IMG/VR virus record: IMGVR_UViG_3300030419_001484
Span: 1-64,000 of that record
DNA from: a virus
Length of the DNA: 64,000 bases
Reading direction: 5' to 3' (one strand)
Made by a program: the position numbers and the translations under genes. Of the stretch, positions 8,734 through 17,069 are shown in pieces. The notes beneath the pieces were generated by a model. The model had not been told where the DNA came from, searched no databases, and saw only the letters and a list, made by a program, of their open reading frames with translations. Numbering within the stretch: position 1 is the stretch's first letter; each line of letters starts with the position of its first letter.

Positions 8734-9741
8734 ATGTATATTGAACAAAAGTATTTACTACTCGTATCTTCCCAATTATCACAGTTCACGAAAAAGGGTG
8801 ATTACCTTTGGAATTTTCGTTGTCCTTATTGTGGTGACTCCCATAAATCTAAAACTAAGGCTCGAGGATACGTTTTTCGTAAAGAACAGAAATTACTATA
8901 TAGATGTCATAACTGTTCAAAAGGTACTACCCTACAAGGACTCTTAAAACATATAGATGTTAATATATACAAAGACTATATATTTGAACAGTTTAAAAAA
9001 GATAAGACGAACAAAGAGTTGGATGGAAAATTAACATTCACTCCACCTAAATTTATGAAAGGGTCTTCACCACTTAAATCTCTCAAAAAAATATCACAAC
9101 TTAAACATGACCACCCTGTAAAGAAGTTTGTAGATAGTAGAAAGATACCAAGTAGGACTCACTTTGAATTGTTTTTTGCCCCTAAGTTTTATAAGTGGGT
9201 GAATACAATAATACCTAACAAGTTTCCCTCAACAGAGGGTGACCATCCAAGATTGGTGATACCATTCTTTGATGAGAATAATAAATTTTTTTGTTTTCAA
9301 GGGAGAGCATTCGGTGACGAAAATCCTAAATATATTACCCTCAAACTTGACCCAGACAAAAATAAAATATACGGACTCAATCGAGTCGATAAATCAAAAC
9401 ATATCCTTGTGGTCGAAGGCCCAATAGATAGTTTGTTTCTGGACAACTGTATTGCAGTTGCTGGTTCTACTAACTTTGCAAAGGATATACCGAAAGAGAA
9501 CACGACTATAGTATTTGATAATGAAAGAAGAAATAAACAGATATTAATACAAGTGAAACAGATAATAGACAAAGGTTACAATGTCGTTTTGTGGCCTGAT
9601 GATGTCAAAGAAAAAGATATAAACGACATGATACTGTCTGGTATGACGAAAGACCAGATACAAACAATTATTAAGAATAACACTTATCAAGGCAATATGG
9701 CCAAGATGAAGTTCGCAACATGGAGAAAAGTAAATGTCTAA
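8734..9741 (+). CDS. gp61: DNA primase (T4 gp61 type)
   Basis: About 335 residues. The N-terminal zinc-binding domain has C-P-Y-C and C-H-N-C pairs (about residues 30-33 and 58-61). The TOPRIM core has V-V-E-G-P-I-D-S (about 226) followed by an acidic V-F-D-N and a D-D in the W-P-D-D segment. This is the bacteriophage gp61 layout: it makes RNA primers for lagging-strand synthesis with the gp41 helicase, whose loader gp59 is also encoded here. Of the possible starts at 8716 (TTG), 8725 and 8734, I prefer 8734 because the upstream codons lie within the promoter. Confidence 0.9.
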   Translation: MYIEQKYLLLVSSQLSQFTKKGDYLWNFRCPYCGDSHKSKTKARGYVFRKEQKLLYRCHNCSKGTTLQGLLKHIDVNIYKDYIFEQFKKDKTNKELDGKLTFTPPKFMKGSSPLKSLKKISQLKHDHPVKKFVDSRKIPSRTHFELFFAPKFYKWVNTIIPNKFPSTEGDHPRLVIPFFDENNKFFCFQGRAFGDENPKYITLKLDPDKNKIYGLNRVDKSKHILVVEGPIDSLFLDNCIAVAGSTNFAKDIPKENTTIVFDNERRNKQILIQVKQIIDKGYNVVLWPDDVKEKDINDMILSGMTKDQIQTIIKNNTYQGNMAKMKFATWRKVNV

Positions 9742-11653
9742 TCAACTACCCACACAATACCAACAATTCATTCACCTTTCAAGATACTCACGATGGTTAG
9801 AAGATGAAGGTCGTAGAGAAACTTGGAGTGAAACTATAGAAAGGTACTTCAACTTTTTTGAAGAACATTTACAGGAAACGTGTGATTACAAATTAGACAA
9901 AGAAACTAAAAATGTATTGGAACGTGCAATACTAGAACAGAAGGTAATGCCCTCTATGAGATGTTTGATGACCGCTGGAGAGGCGTTGAAAAGAGAGAAT
10001 ATCGCTGGGTATAACTGTTCCTATGTCGCAGTAGACAGAGTTGCAGCTTTTGATGAAATACTTTATGTGTTGATGAATGGAACTGGTGTTGGATTCTCAG
10101 TAGAAAGACAATTCACTGCAAAACTACCTGTAGTCGCAGAGGAGTTCTTTCACTCAGACACCATGATACAAGTTGCAGATAGTAAACTAGGTTGGGCGAA
10201 AGCACTCAAAGAATTAGTTGGTATGTTATATATTGGTCAAATACCAAGATGGGATTTATCAAAAATACGACCAGCAGGAACACCACTTAAAACATTTGGT
10301 GGTCGTGCATCTGGGCCAGAACCACTAGAAAGATTATTTGAGTTCTGTGTTACCACATTCCAAAACTCAAAAGGTAGAAAACTATCATCAATAGAATGTC
10401 ACGATATCGTGTGTAAGATTGCAGAGATCGTTGTGGTCGGTGGTGTAAGAAGAAGTGCATTGATATCACTATCTAATTTATCAGATGATAGAATGAGACA
10501 CGCAAAGTCTGGTCAATGGTGGGAACATAATGGACAAAGAGCACTTGCAAATAACTCTGCGTGTTATACAGAAAAACCAGACATGGGAATATTCATGGAT
10601 GAGTGGAAATCACTTTACGAGTCTAAATCTGGAGAACGTGGTATATTTAATCGTGCATCTGCAAACATGATGGCAGAGAAAACTGGACGTAGAGAAATAG
10701 AAGGTCATGAGTTTGGAACGAACCCATGTTCAGAAATTATACTCAGAGATAGAGAGTTTTGTAATTTATCAGAATGTGTGGTAAGACCAACAGACACCAG
10801 AGAAACATTACTCAAGAAAGTAGAACTTGCAACTATCATAGGAACATTTCAATCAACACTTACAAACTTCAAGTATGTTTCAAGTGCATGGAAAAAGAAT
10901 TGTGAAGAAGAAAGATTACTTGGTGTATCACTCACAGGTATCATGGATAATAAACTTACAAATGGTAAACAAGGTGGAGCTGCACTCAGAGGATTACTTA
11001 ATGATTTGAAAGAAAGAGCAGTAGAAACAAATAAGGTATGGGCGAAGAAACTAGGTATCAATCAATCAGTATCAATCACTTGTGTTAAACCATCTGGAAC
11101 AGTATCACAGTTAGTAGATGCGGCCTCTGGTATTCACGCAAGACATAATCCATATTACATTCGAACTGTTCGTGGTGACAAGAAAGATCCATTGACTCAG
11201 ATGATGACAGATGCTGGATTTCCAGTAGAAGATGATGTGATGAATCCAAGTCATACGGCTGTGTTTTCATTCCCAATGAAAGTAGACAAGGGTGCAGTAT
11301 TTAGAACTGATATGACTGCGATTGAACAACTAAGATTGTGGTTGGAGTATCAAAAACACTGGTGTGAACATAAACCATCTGTAACCATTTCAGTAAAAGA
11401 ACATGAGTGGTTAGAGGTCGGTGCATGGGTGTATGAACACTTTGATTATATGTCTGGTGTATCATTCTTACCATTCAGTGAACACACATATAAACAAGCA
11501 CCTTATCAAGATTGTGATAAAGAAAAGTATGAGGAGATTTTACAATCAATGCCCACCAATGTAGATTGGTCAAAACTTGGTGAGTATGAAACCAAAGACA
11601 TGACTACGAGTTCACAAGAACTTGCGTGTGTTGCTGGTGGTTGTGAAATTTAA
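9734..11653 (+). CDS. nrdJ: Adenosylcobalamin-dependent (class II) ribonucleotide reductase
   Basis: 639 residues, close to monomeric class II reductases of the Lactobacillus leichmannii type. N-P-C-S-E (330-334) is the active-site finger loop with the thiyl-radical Cys332; Cys95 (N-C-S) is the likely partner Cys. The C-terminal C632-x4-C637 pair is the redox shuttle. It reduces ribonucleotides (triphosphates in the L. leichmannii type) to deoxyribonucleotides using vitamin B12, with no separate radical subunit. Overlap with the primase gene (8 bases) and the downstream glutaredoxin and ThyX fit a nucleotide-supply role. Confidence 0.93.
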   Translation: MSNQLPTQYQQFIHLSRYSRWLEDEGRRETWSETIERYFNFFEEHLQETCDYKLDKETKNVLERAILEQKVMPSMRCLMTAGEALKRENIAGYNCSYVAVDRVAAFDEILYVLMNGTGVGFSVERQFTAKLPVVAEEFFHSDTMIQVADSKLGWAKALKELVGMLYIGQIPRWDLSKIRPAGTPLKTFGGRASGPEPLERLFEFCVTTFQNSKGRKLSSIECHDIVCKIAEIVVVGGVRRSALISLSNLSDDRMRHAKSGQWWEHNGQRALANNSACYTEKPDMGIFMDEWKSLYESKSGERGIFNRASANMMAEKTGRREIEGHEFGTNPCSEIILRDREFCNLSECVVRPTDTRETLLKKVELATIIGTFQSTLTNFKYVSSAWKKNCEEERLLGVSLTGIMDNKLTNGKQGGAALRGLLNDLKERAVETNKVWAKKLGINQSVSITCVKPSGTVSQLVDAASGIHARHNPYYIRTVRGDKKDPLTQMMTDAGFPVEDDVMNPSHTAVFSFPMKVDKGAVFRTDMTAIEQLRLWLEYQKHWCEHKPSVTISVKEHEWLEVGAWVYEHFDYMSGVSFLPFSEHTYKQAPYQDCDKEKYEEILQSMPTNVDWSKLGEYETKDMTTSSQELACVAGGCEI

Positions 11654-11808
11654 TGAAAAAATTAGTGTACTGTGAGTCGTGTGATGCAGAGTTTCGTATA
11701 ACACACAATATGGACAAACGACTATATAAAATAGAACATTGTCCTTTTTGTGGTGACGATTTAACTGAGGAAAACGAGGACTTATTAGAGGAGTATGAAG
11801 ATGAGTAA
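11653..11808 (+). CDS. Zinc-ribbon mini-protein
   Basis: 51 residues with C-E-S-C (7-10) and C-P-F-C (30-33), a classic two-knuckle zinc ribbon, then a very acidic tail. Its ATG overlaps the nrdJ stop and its stop overlaps the next ORF. Possible nucleic-acid or protein adaptor; the role is unknown. Confidence 0.65.
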   Translation: MKKLVYCESCDAEFRITHNMDKRLYKIEHCPFCGDDLTEENEDLLEEYEDE

Positions 11809-11980
11809 TTGTCAAAACTGTGGTCGTGACTCACATTGTGGAACACCTTTACATGGTGTCGCAGAAGGTTTTATAAGTGAAAATTATGGAGAGGGTAAAA
11901 CTATAAAGATATGTGATAGTTGTCGTTGTGAGGAGTGCAAGGAAAATGAAAATAGATATTCAAATGAAAGTATTGTATGA
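11801..11980 (+). CDS. Cys-rich zinc-binding mini-protein
   Basis: 59 residues with C-Q-N-C-G-R-D-S-H-C near the N-terminus and C-D-S-C-R-C-E-E-C near the C-terminus, consistent with one or two zinc sites. Cys-rich proteins with an N-C-G-R-D-S-H-C motif occur in marine T4-like phages. GAGGAG lies 7 bases before the ATG at 11801, so I chose that start over 11795. Confidence 0.65.
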   Translation: MSNCQNCGRDSHCGTPLHGVAEGFISENYGEGKTIKICDSCRCEECKENENRYSNESIV

Positions 11981-12315
11981 AAACCCAAAGTGCAAAGGCT
12001 AAGGGTCGCAGATTTCAACAATGGGTTCGTGACAAACTCATAGAGACACTTGGTGTCCATCCAGAGGATATTGAGTCAAGGTCTATGGGTGCTGGTGGTG
12101 AGGATTTGATAATGGCAAGAGCTGCAAGAGAAAAGTTTCCATATTCGGTTGAGTGTAAGAATCAAGAGAGATTAAATCTATGGGAGGCGTATAGTCAAGC
12201 AGAGTCAAACTGTGGTGACTATCAACCCATAGTGTTTTTAAAGAAGAACAACCATAAACCTCTAGTATTGGTAGATGCAGACTATTTTGTGGGGTTACAC
12301 AAGGACGAAAAATGA
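11977..12315 (+). CDS. PD-(D/E)XK nuclease, resolvase-like
   Basis: 112 residues. Active-site elements in order: a Glu in the basic N-terminal helix, G-E-D (about 46-48) and V-E-C-K-N-Q-E (about 63-69). These match the E/D...ExK core of Holliday-junction-resolvase-like and VRR-type nucleases. It is small and single-domain. It probably cuts branched or replicating DNA; T4 uses an unrelated protein (gp49) for that job. Neighbours are replication and nucleotide genes. Confidence 0.7.
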   Translation: MKTQSAKAKGRRFQQWVRDKLIETLGVHPEDIESRSMGAGGEDLIMARAAREKFPYSVECKNQERLNLWEAYSQAESNCGDYQPIVFLKKNNHKPLVLVDADYFVGLHKDEK

Positions 12316-12518
12316 TAACTGCTTTCATTTCAGTGTTTGAGGAAAGATTGGATAAACTCAAAAAATCCCTCAAAAAAGAACTACAACTCACAAAATCTGA
12401 ACGTAGAAAGGATGTAATGAAAAGATTGGTCAAAGATGCAAAGTCATTACAGAAAACAATAAATGGGGTTAAAAAAGAAAATGCAAAAGTTTGTCCACAC
12501 TGTGGTGGAGAACTATAG
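12312..12518 (+). CDS. Small Lys-rich protein with C-terminal zinc knuckle
   Basis: 68 residues: a basic helical body and a C-terminal C-P-H-C-G-G-E-L that resembles half a zinc ribbon, possibly used for dimerisation through zinc. It starts 4 bases inside the nuclease gene. Unknown function. Confidence 0.6.
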   Translation: MITAFISVFEERLDKLKKSLKKELQLTKSERRKDVMKRLVKDAKSLQKTINGVKKENAKVCPHCGGEL

Positions 12519-12693
12519 TCTAATATTAGTTAGCCCAATAATATCTTATTTCCTTAGTATCTTTATAGTTGCAACTTTTGGTGAATTTGTAAGTCAAGAC
12601 AAGTATATATTAGGTGAACTCATAGTTATACAAATTGTAATTCTTTTTCTAATATTACTTTATATAAATAAGGGGGTAAAGAGAGATAAGTAA
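12463..12693 (+). CDS. Small two-helix membrane protein
   Basis: 76 residues with two strong transmembrane helices (about 18-37 and 50-68) and a basic end K-R-D-K. It overlaps the previous gene by 56 bases; an internal ATG at 12481 would reduce this to 38. A holin-like topology is possible but not supported by sequence. Confidence 0.5.
   Translation: MGLKKKMQKFVHTVVENYSLILVSPIISYFLSIFIVATFGEFVSQDKYILGELIVIQIVILFLILLYINKGVKRDK
12663..12670 (+). promoter_or_regulatory. Possible late promoter TATAAATA
   Basis: Exact TATAAATA inside the end of the upstream membrane gene, 52 bases before the barrel-like gene. A terminator lies between it and that gene (12678-12707), which weakens the assignment. 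Confidence 0.35.
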
Positions 12694-12707
12694 GTCTCTC
12701 TTTTTTT
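12678..12707 (+). terminator. Strong intrinsic terminator
   Basis: Perfect 9-bp stem AAAGAGAGA/TCTCTCTTT with an 8-base loop, running into seven Ts. It closes the operon that begins at the primase promoter. Confidence 0.85.
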
Positions 12708-12721
12708 ATGAAGGAAAAAAG

Positions 12722-13066
12722 ATGAAAAAACTACTAGCATCACTTTTCATCATGTTCGCATTTACAGTTCCAGCATCTGCATGGGATTTTGGAAATAGCG
12801 TAGAAGCGAAATATAATGTAGATCAAAAACTAACTACAATTACTATGGAATCTGGAGTTACCCAAAACCTAAGTGACAATCTTGTTTTTAATATAAATGC
12901 TGATTTTAATCTAAAAGAAATCAACAATACATCTGGTCTATATCAAGGTTTAGATATAGGAGTAGATTACAATATTGCTGATAACGTAATGTTCGAAGTT
13001 GACACTGGAATCGACACCGATTGGAAGAGAGAGGATATCTCTGTTTCTATGACTTGGACTTTCTAA
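12722..13066 (+). CDS. Secreted beta-barrel-like outer-membrane protein
   Basis: 114 residues with a clear Sec signal peptide (hydrophobic residues 4-16, cleavage after A-S-A near 20). The mature part alternates polar and hydrophobic residues and ends in W-T-F, the terminal-aromatic signature of outer-membrane proteins. It is too short for a full porin (perhaps 6-8 strands). It stands alone between two terminators. A surface-altering or superinfection role is a guess from location. Confidence 0.65.
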   Translation: MKKLLASLFIMFAFTVPASAWDFGNSVEAKYNVDQKLTTITMESGVTQNLSDNLVFNINADFNLKEINNTSGLYQGLDIGVDYNIADNVMFEVDTGIDTDWKREDISVSMTWTF

Positions 13067-13109
13067 AAACGAATCACCTTTAAATTATCTACTATATTAA
13101 AATATTTTG

Positions 13110-13149
13110 AACCCTTGTAAGTCATTGATTTGCAAGGGTTTATTTTTTT
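13110..13149 (+). terminator. Intrinsic terminator
   Basis: AACCCTTG (13110-13117) pairs with CAAGGGTT (13133-13140), followed by TATTTTTTT. The -35 box of the next promoter begins 3 bases later. Confidence 0.75.
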
Positions 13150-13151
13150 AC

Positions 13152-13180
13152 TTGACAAAGAAAGAATAGTATGATACTTT
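13152..13180 (+). promoter_or_regulatory. Sigma70-like promoter
   Basis: TTGACA (13152-13157), 17-base spacer, TACTTT (13175-13180). The -10 match is weak. It directly follows a terminator and drives the gene at 13215. Confidence 0.5.
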
Positions 13181-13214
13181 AATGGTAGAGTTAATAAAAA
13201 AGAGAGAATCATAT

Positions 13215-13430
13215 ATGACAAATACAACATTTTCAACTTCTATCAATTTCGTCAATTTAGACGAAGATGGTATATTAGTATGTGATAATGCGATTGTTTC
13301 TCTGGGTAACATCAGAGGTACTACAAGAGCAGAATCAGAAGCTGCAGCTATTTCAACCTTTGAGGTATTAGGGTTGTCTGCTGACCAATTGGTGTCGATT
13401 GAAACAACTAAGATAAAAAATAGTACTTGA
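13215..13430 (+). CDS. Hypothetical small early protein
   Basis: 71 residues, mixed alpha/beta and acidic. I chose the ATG at 13215 because GAGAGAA precedes it, as in the other early genes here; the longer ORF from 13182 begins at the promoter's own start region. The stop codon overlaps the -35 box of the next promoter. No function recognised. Confidence 0.55.
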   Translation: MTNTTFSTSINFVNLDEDGILVCDNAIVSLGNIRGTTRAESEAAAISTFEVLGLSADQLVSIETTKIKNST

Positions 13431-13473
13431 CATATTCTGTCAATGTGTTACTATAATAGTGTAAGTGATTCGT
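13427..13473 (+). promoter_or_regulatory. Early promoter with palindromic -35 and TGATTCGT
   Basis: TTGACA (13427-13432) is the left arm of the palindrome TTGACA-TATTC-TGTCAA. TATAAT lies at 13452-13457 (19-base spacer). TGATTCGT, the complement of ACGAATCA, is at 13466-13473, downstream of the -10. The layout is almost identical at 41909-41955, which suggests a shared regulator. Confidence 0.65.
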
Positions 13474-13494
13474 TAATAATATAGAGAGGTAAAT

Positions 13495-13890
13495 ATGGCT
13501 TATATTTCACAACAAGATAAAAAAGACCTTGCTCCTGCGATCAAGGCAGTTCTTAAAAACTATGGTATGAAAGGTACTATTTCGATAAATCATCACAGTT
13601 CATTAGTTGTTACTGTTCAATCTGGTGTTCTAGATTTCAGTGGACATTTTAGTCATGGTGATGGTTACATTCAAGTTAACACTTATCACATAGACAATTG
13701 GTATTCTGGAACTATCAGAAATTTTCTTAAAGACCTTGTAAAGGCAATGAAAGGAAACAAGTGGTATGACAAATCAGATGCAATGGTTGATTATTTTGAT
13801 ACTGCATACTATGTTGATATTAATATTGGAAAATGGAATAAACCTTATGTCCAAACAAAAACTAATCCTCATGTAAAGGTGGCTGCATGA
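13495..13890 (+). CDS. Widely conserved phage protein, unknown
   Basis: 131 residues. Motifs such as D-L-A-P-A-I-K-A-V-L-K-N-Y and the G-x-W-N-K-P-Y end match a protein family that I have seen in many large phages and some plasmids. Alternating beta strands and helices suggest a KH-like or small alpha/beta fold. An AGAGAGG ribosome-binding site and strong promoter precede it, so it is probably made early. The biochemical role is unknown. Confidence 0.7.
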   Translation: MAYISQQDKKDLAPAIKAVLKNYGMKGTISINHHSSLVVTVQSGVLDFSGHFSHGDGYIQVNTYHIDNWYSGTIRNFLKDLVKAMKGNKWYDKSDAMVDYFDTAYYVDINIGKWNKPYVQTKTNPHVKVAA

Positions 13891-13931
13891 TTGATAGTAT
13901 AATCAAAGCAAAGATAAAGGGGGATATAAGT

Positions 13932-14174
13932 ATGTCAGTTCCTTTATATTTGATGATGAGTTATGCATATTACGAAGAAGATAAACCGATTGCAACTGAT
14001 GGCACTTTTGATGAGGTTTCAAAATTAATGTTAAAGAATTGGAAAAAGATAAAACACCATCACAAAGAACTAATAAATCTTGATAATCTAAAGGCTGGAA
14101 CTTACTTGGGTAAATATCCAACAATAGTAAAAGATACTTTAGAAATGGTAAGAAAGAGATATAACAATGATTAG
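13932..14174 (+). CDS. Conserved phage protein (M-S-V-P-L-Y-L type)
   Basis: 80 residues from the ATG at 13932, which is preceded by AAAGGGGG; an in-frame ATG at 13887 would add 15 residues. The N-terminal pattern S-V-P-L-Y-L, then Y-A-Y-Y-E-E-D-K-P-I, recalls a conserved protein of marine T4-like phages that is usually short. Helical and soluble. Unknown function. Confidence 0.6.
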   Translation: MSVPLYLMMSYAYYEEDKPIATDGTFDEVSKLMLKNWKKIKHHHKELINLDNLKAGTYLGKYPTIVKDTLEMVRKRYNND

Positions 14175-14277
14175 ACTTGCAATGTTTTTAATAGGGTTAT
14201 ATATTAGAGTTCTTATAGGTGCAACAGTGTTTATTTGGGGAAGTCTGATTATAATACATTTTTTAGGAATAATTTAG
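14167..14277 (+). CDS. Single-helix membrane peptide
   Basis: 36 residues, almost entirely one or two hydrophobic helices (about 4-35). The ATG overlaps the preceding stop region by 8 bases. It is shorter than most annotated genes, but coupling and composition support it. Confidence 0.4.
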   Translation: MIRLAMFLIGLYIRVLIGATVFIWGSLIIIHFLGII

Positions 14278-14292
14278 AGAGGTATAAATATT

Positions 14293-14679
14293 ATGGTGAA
14301 AATAAAACGTAGAAGAAAACCAATGACTCCAGAACAACGTGCGGCCGCAGTTGAACGTCTTGCAAAGGCAAGAGAAGCAAAAGGGCCTGCACAACATCAA
14401 AATATACATCCAGAGGTTCTTGCAAGACCAGACGACCATTTTCTATCTTTAAAAAATGTTAGGTCTTGGATAAAGAGTAACAAAGAACAATTGAGTTCAC
14501 TCAGAGGTGAGGTCAGACGAGATGTAAAGGGCGCTAAGGCGAAGTTTCATAGTGTAGAGGGTTATATAAGACATATGCAACACTATCTCAAACATGGTGA
14601 TTGGATAGATAATGCATATGGAGAACATCAAGAAAAGAGTGTTAAATGGGTGACGATAAAGGCCAGTGGAGTAATATAA
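14293..14679 (+). CDS. Basic conserved phage protein
   Basis: 128 residues with a very basic N-terminus (K-I-K-R-R-R-K-P), then helical segments with P-E-Q-R-A-A-A-V-E-R-L. It is of a type found in marine T4-like phages. DNA or RNA binding is plausible from charge. It overlaps the next gene by 34 bases. Confidence 0.6.
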   Translation: MVKIKRRRKPMTPEQRAAAVERLAKAREAKGPAQHQNIHPEVLARPDDHFLSLKNVRSWIKSNKEQLSSLRGEVRRDVKGAKAKFHSVEGYIRHMQHYLKHGDWIDNAYGEHQEKSVKWVTIKASGVI

Positions 14680-15044
14680 TCATAGGGCCATGGGAGTCTA
14701 AAACTCCCAAAGGTGGTAAGAATAGAGATCAGATAATCAAAGAAGAAATGGATGCGATTGATGAACTCTCTCAAAAAGCTATGATTAAATTAATAGAAGT
14801 CCTTAAAGAATATGAGGTGAATATAACTTCAAAGGATTTCTATAGACATATTGGTTTTATGAATGAAACACTCAAAGCAAAACTATTTAAAGAAATGGGT
14901 TATGAACACCCATTGTCTGATTTAGTAAATCATATAATAATCCCATCAATGACTAAGGATAAGAGGGATATATACACAAAGTTTAGAGCTGACTTAGTTC
15001 ATGAACTTGTAGAATATTTGGAGCAAGATTTTGAAGAAGAGTGA
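14646..15044 (+). CDS. Conserved helical phage protein
   Basis: 132 residues, largely alpha-helical and acidic at the C-terminus. No catalytic motif. Overlaps upstream and downstream genes, so it is part of one translational unit. Unknown function. Confidence 0.6.
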   Translation: MGDDKGQWSNIIIGPWESKTPKGGKNRDQIIKEEMDAIDELSQKAMIKLIEVLKEYEVNITSKDFYRHIGFMNETLKAKLFKEMGYEHPLSDLVNHIIIPSMTKDKRDIYTKFRADLVHELVEYLEQDFEEE

Positions 15045-15714
15045 AGTTAATTTTATTACACCATTTAGTCCGACTATTATGCAGACAGAGGTGCCAGATA
15101 AATTTATTAAACTAATTAATAAGATTGGTGATGAAGTTTTAAGTGATGATAAAAAATCTACACAATTTGATTGGTCAGATCATCTAGTAGGAAAAGTTCA
15201 TAAAGAAGTTCAGATACCAATGATAAACCCAAACGATGCTAATTATTGTAAATCAATTTTAAAAGAAAATTGTCTTATGTATTTAAAAGAACTTATTAAT
15301 AAAGGTCGTGCATACATAGATAACATGATTTTACATCATCCAACAAAAGGTAACTTACATCCAACAGAATCTAATATTAACATAAGTCAATCTTGGATAG
15401 TAAGTCAATATAAGGGTGAGTACAACCCATGGCATCAACACAGTGGACATCTATCAGCAGTCATATATCTTAAAGTACCAAAGGGTATGGATGAGTTCTT
15501 TGAGAAAGAGGGTGAAGACCATTATCCTGTTGGTGGTGCAATACAGTTTATGCAAGGTGATAAACAAAACTTTAGAAACGATACATTAACATTTAGACCA
15601 GAGGTTGGTAAGATGTTAATATTCCCATCGTGGTTGAAACATTCAGTTTATCCTTTTGATGTAGACGGAGAAAGAAGAAGTATGAGTTTCAATGCATATT
15701 ATGTGAGTAGATGA
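15031..15714 (+). CDS. 2OG-Fe(II) oxygenase (TIGR02466-like)
   Basis: 227 residues with the double-stranded beta-helix pattern of the 2OG-Fe(II) oxygenase superfamily. The first metal region is W-H-Q-H-S-G-H-L-S-A (about 131-140). The distal His lies in W-L-K-H-S-V (about 205) and the 2OG-binding Arg in E-R-R-S-M-S-F-N. The likely reaction is hydroxylation coupled to 2OG decarboxylation; the substrate is unknown. It uses a TTG start overlapping the previous gene; the conserved I-T-P-F-S-P-T segment supports that start. Closest in type to the protein at 44549. Confidence 0.8.
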   Translation: MKKSEVNFITPFSPTIMQTEVPDKFIKLINKIGDEVLSDDKKSTQFDWSDHLVGKVHKEVQIPMINPNDANYCKSILKENCLMYLKELINKGRAYIDNMILHHPTKGNLHPTESNINISQSWIVSQYKGEYNPWHQHSGHLSAVIYLKVPKGMDEFFEKEGEDHYPVGGAIQFMQGDKQNFRNDTLTFRPEVGKMLIFPSWLKHSVYPFDVDGERRSMSFNAYYVSR

Positions 15715-16217
15715 TGAAAATAATAGACAACATTCTAAGTAAAAAAGAACTTGATTATATAAAAACTAAAATGATGCATAATCAAGAAATGCCTTGGTAC
15801 TTTAATGATGCGATAGCAACGGATCGTGAAAATGACCCCATGTATTATTTTACCCACAACTTTTTTCTTTCAAGAGGTAGCACTGATCAGTTTAAATATG
15901 AAAAGTCTGATTGGTTTCATATAATACGTTCAATATTGGATTTTATAAAACCTAAAGTATTGATTAGGTCTAAAGGGAATATGTATCCATCAACTCCAAC
16001 AATCGTTCATCATGATAGCCATATTGATCTTCCATATGAACATAAAGGTGCGATATTCTATGTTAATACAAATAATGGTATGACAGTGTTAGAGGATGGA
16101 ACTGAAGTTGAAAGTATAGAAAATAGACTACTTCTTTTTGACTCTAGTAAAAAACACAATAGCACATCTTGTACAGATGCGAAAGTAAGAGTAAATATTA
16201 ATTTTAATTATTTTTAA
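15711..16217 (+). CDS. 2OG-Fe(II) oxygenase (prolyl-hydroxylase-like)
   Basis: 168 residues. Metal-site candidates are H-H-D-S-H-I-D (about 102-108), the distal His in K-K-H-N-S and Arg in K-V-R-V-N-I-N-F. It is shorter than the TIGR02466 members and closer to P4H-like phage proteins. It overlaps the upstream oxygenase gene by 4 bases, so the pair is co-translated. Confidence 0.7.
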   Translation: MMKIIDNILSKKELDYIKTKMMHNQEMPWYFNDAIATDRENDPMYYFTHNFFLSRGSTDQFKYEKSDWFHIIRSILDFIKPKVLIRSKGNMYPSTPTIVHHDSHIDLPYEHKGAIFYVNTNNGMTVLEDGTEVESIENRLLLFDSSKKHNSTSCTDAKVRVNINFNYF

Positions 16218-16228
16218 ATGAGACAGAT

Positions 16229-17068
16229 ATGATACTAATTGATATGAATCAGATTGCATTAGCAAATCTGATGATGAACATGAAAATGAATAATAATAAA
16301 ACCATAGATGAAAATATGGTTAGACACATGATACTTAATTCTATTCGTATGTATAGAAAAGAGCATCATAATGAATATGGTGAGGTGGTTCTTACTTGGG
16401 ACTCAAAACATTCATGGAGAAGAGATTATTTTCCAGAGTACAAGGCCAGTCGTAGAAAAGGTCGAGAAGAGTCAGACTTAAATTGGGAAGACATTTTTGG
16501 AACTCTCAATAAGATACGAAATGAAATCAAACAAAACTTTCCATACAAATATATTGAGGTTTTCGGTGCAGAAGCAGATGACATCATAGGATTTTTGTGT
16601 GAAGAAAACAGAGATGAAAAGATTATGATAATCTCTGGTGATAAAGATTTTATTCAACTACAAAAATATCCAAATGTTACACAGTGGAGTCCTATTACAA
16701 AGAAACAAGTCAACGGATTTGACCCCACTATATATTTAAAAGAACATATTTTAAAAGGTGATACAAGTGATGGTGTACCGAATGTACTGTCACCAGATAA
16801 CACTTTTTCAGATGGATTAAGACAACGACCTTTGAGTAGAAAGAAAATACAATCTTGGCTCAATAGTGTAGAGGATTGTAATGATGAGGTGAAAAGAAAT
16901 TATCAAAGAAACTTAACTCTGATTGACTTATCAAAGACACCAGAGGAACTAAAAAATCAAATCAGATTAGAATACAATAACGCACCACATGGTGATCGTA
17001 GTAAACTCTTAAATTATTTTATGATATATAAACTCAAAGAGTTAACTGAAAACATTGGAGAATTTTAA
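16229..17068 (+). CDS. rnh: RNase H / 5'-3' exonuclease (T4 rnh, FEN-1 type)
   Basis: 279 residues. The acidic cluster of the FEN-1 family is visible: an N-terminal Asp (L-I-D-M-N, residue 4), T-W-D-S-K, the Arg/Lys arch (W-R-R-D-Y-F-P-E-Y-K), E-A-D-D-I (about 112) and S-G-D-K-D-F (about 136). It would remove RNA primers and flaps during lagging-strand synthesis with gp32 and gp61. An additional C-terminal helical region is as expected for T4 RNase H. Confidence 0.9.
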   Translation: MILIDMNQIALANLMMNMKMNNNKTIDENMVRHMILNSIRMYRKEHHNEYGEVVLTWDSKHSWRRDYFPEYKASRRKGREESDLNWEDIFGTLNKIRNEIKQNFPYKYIEVFGAEADDIIGFLCEENRDEKIMIISGDKDFIQLQKYPNVTQWSPITKKQVNGFDPTIYLKEHILKGDTSDGVPNVLSPDNTFSDGLRQRPLSRKKIQSWLNSVEDCNDEVKRNYQRNLTLIDLSKTPEELKNQIRLEYNNAPHGDRSKLLNYFMIYKLKELTENIGEF

Positions 17069-17069
17069 A

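Noticed and set aside
13110-13140. GTAAGTCATTGATTTG as a phage attachment site
   Set aside because: It forms the loop of a terminator, a degenerate copy occurs at 52708, and no integrase was found in the window.
14283-14290. TATAAATA late-promoter match
   Set aside because: It ends 2 bases before the ATG at 14293, so a transcript from it would lack the start codon. It is probably part of the leader.
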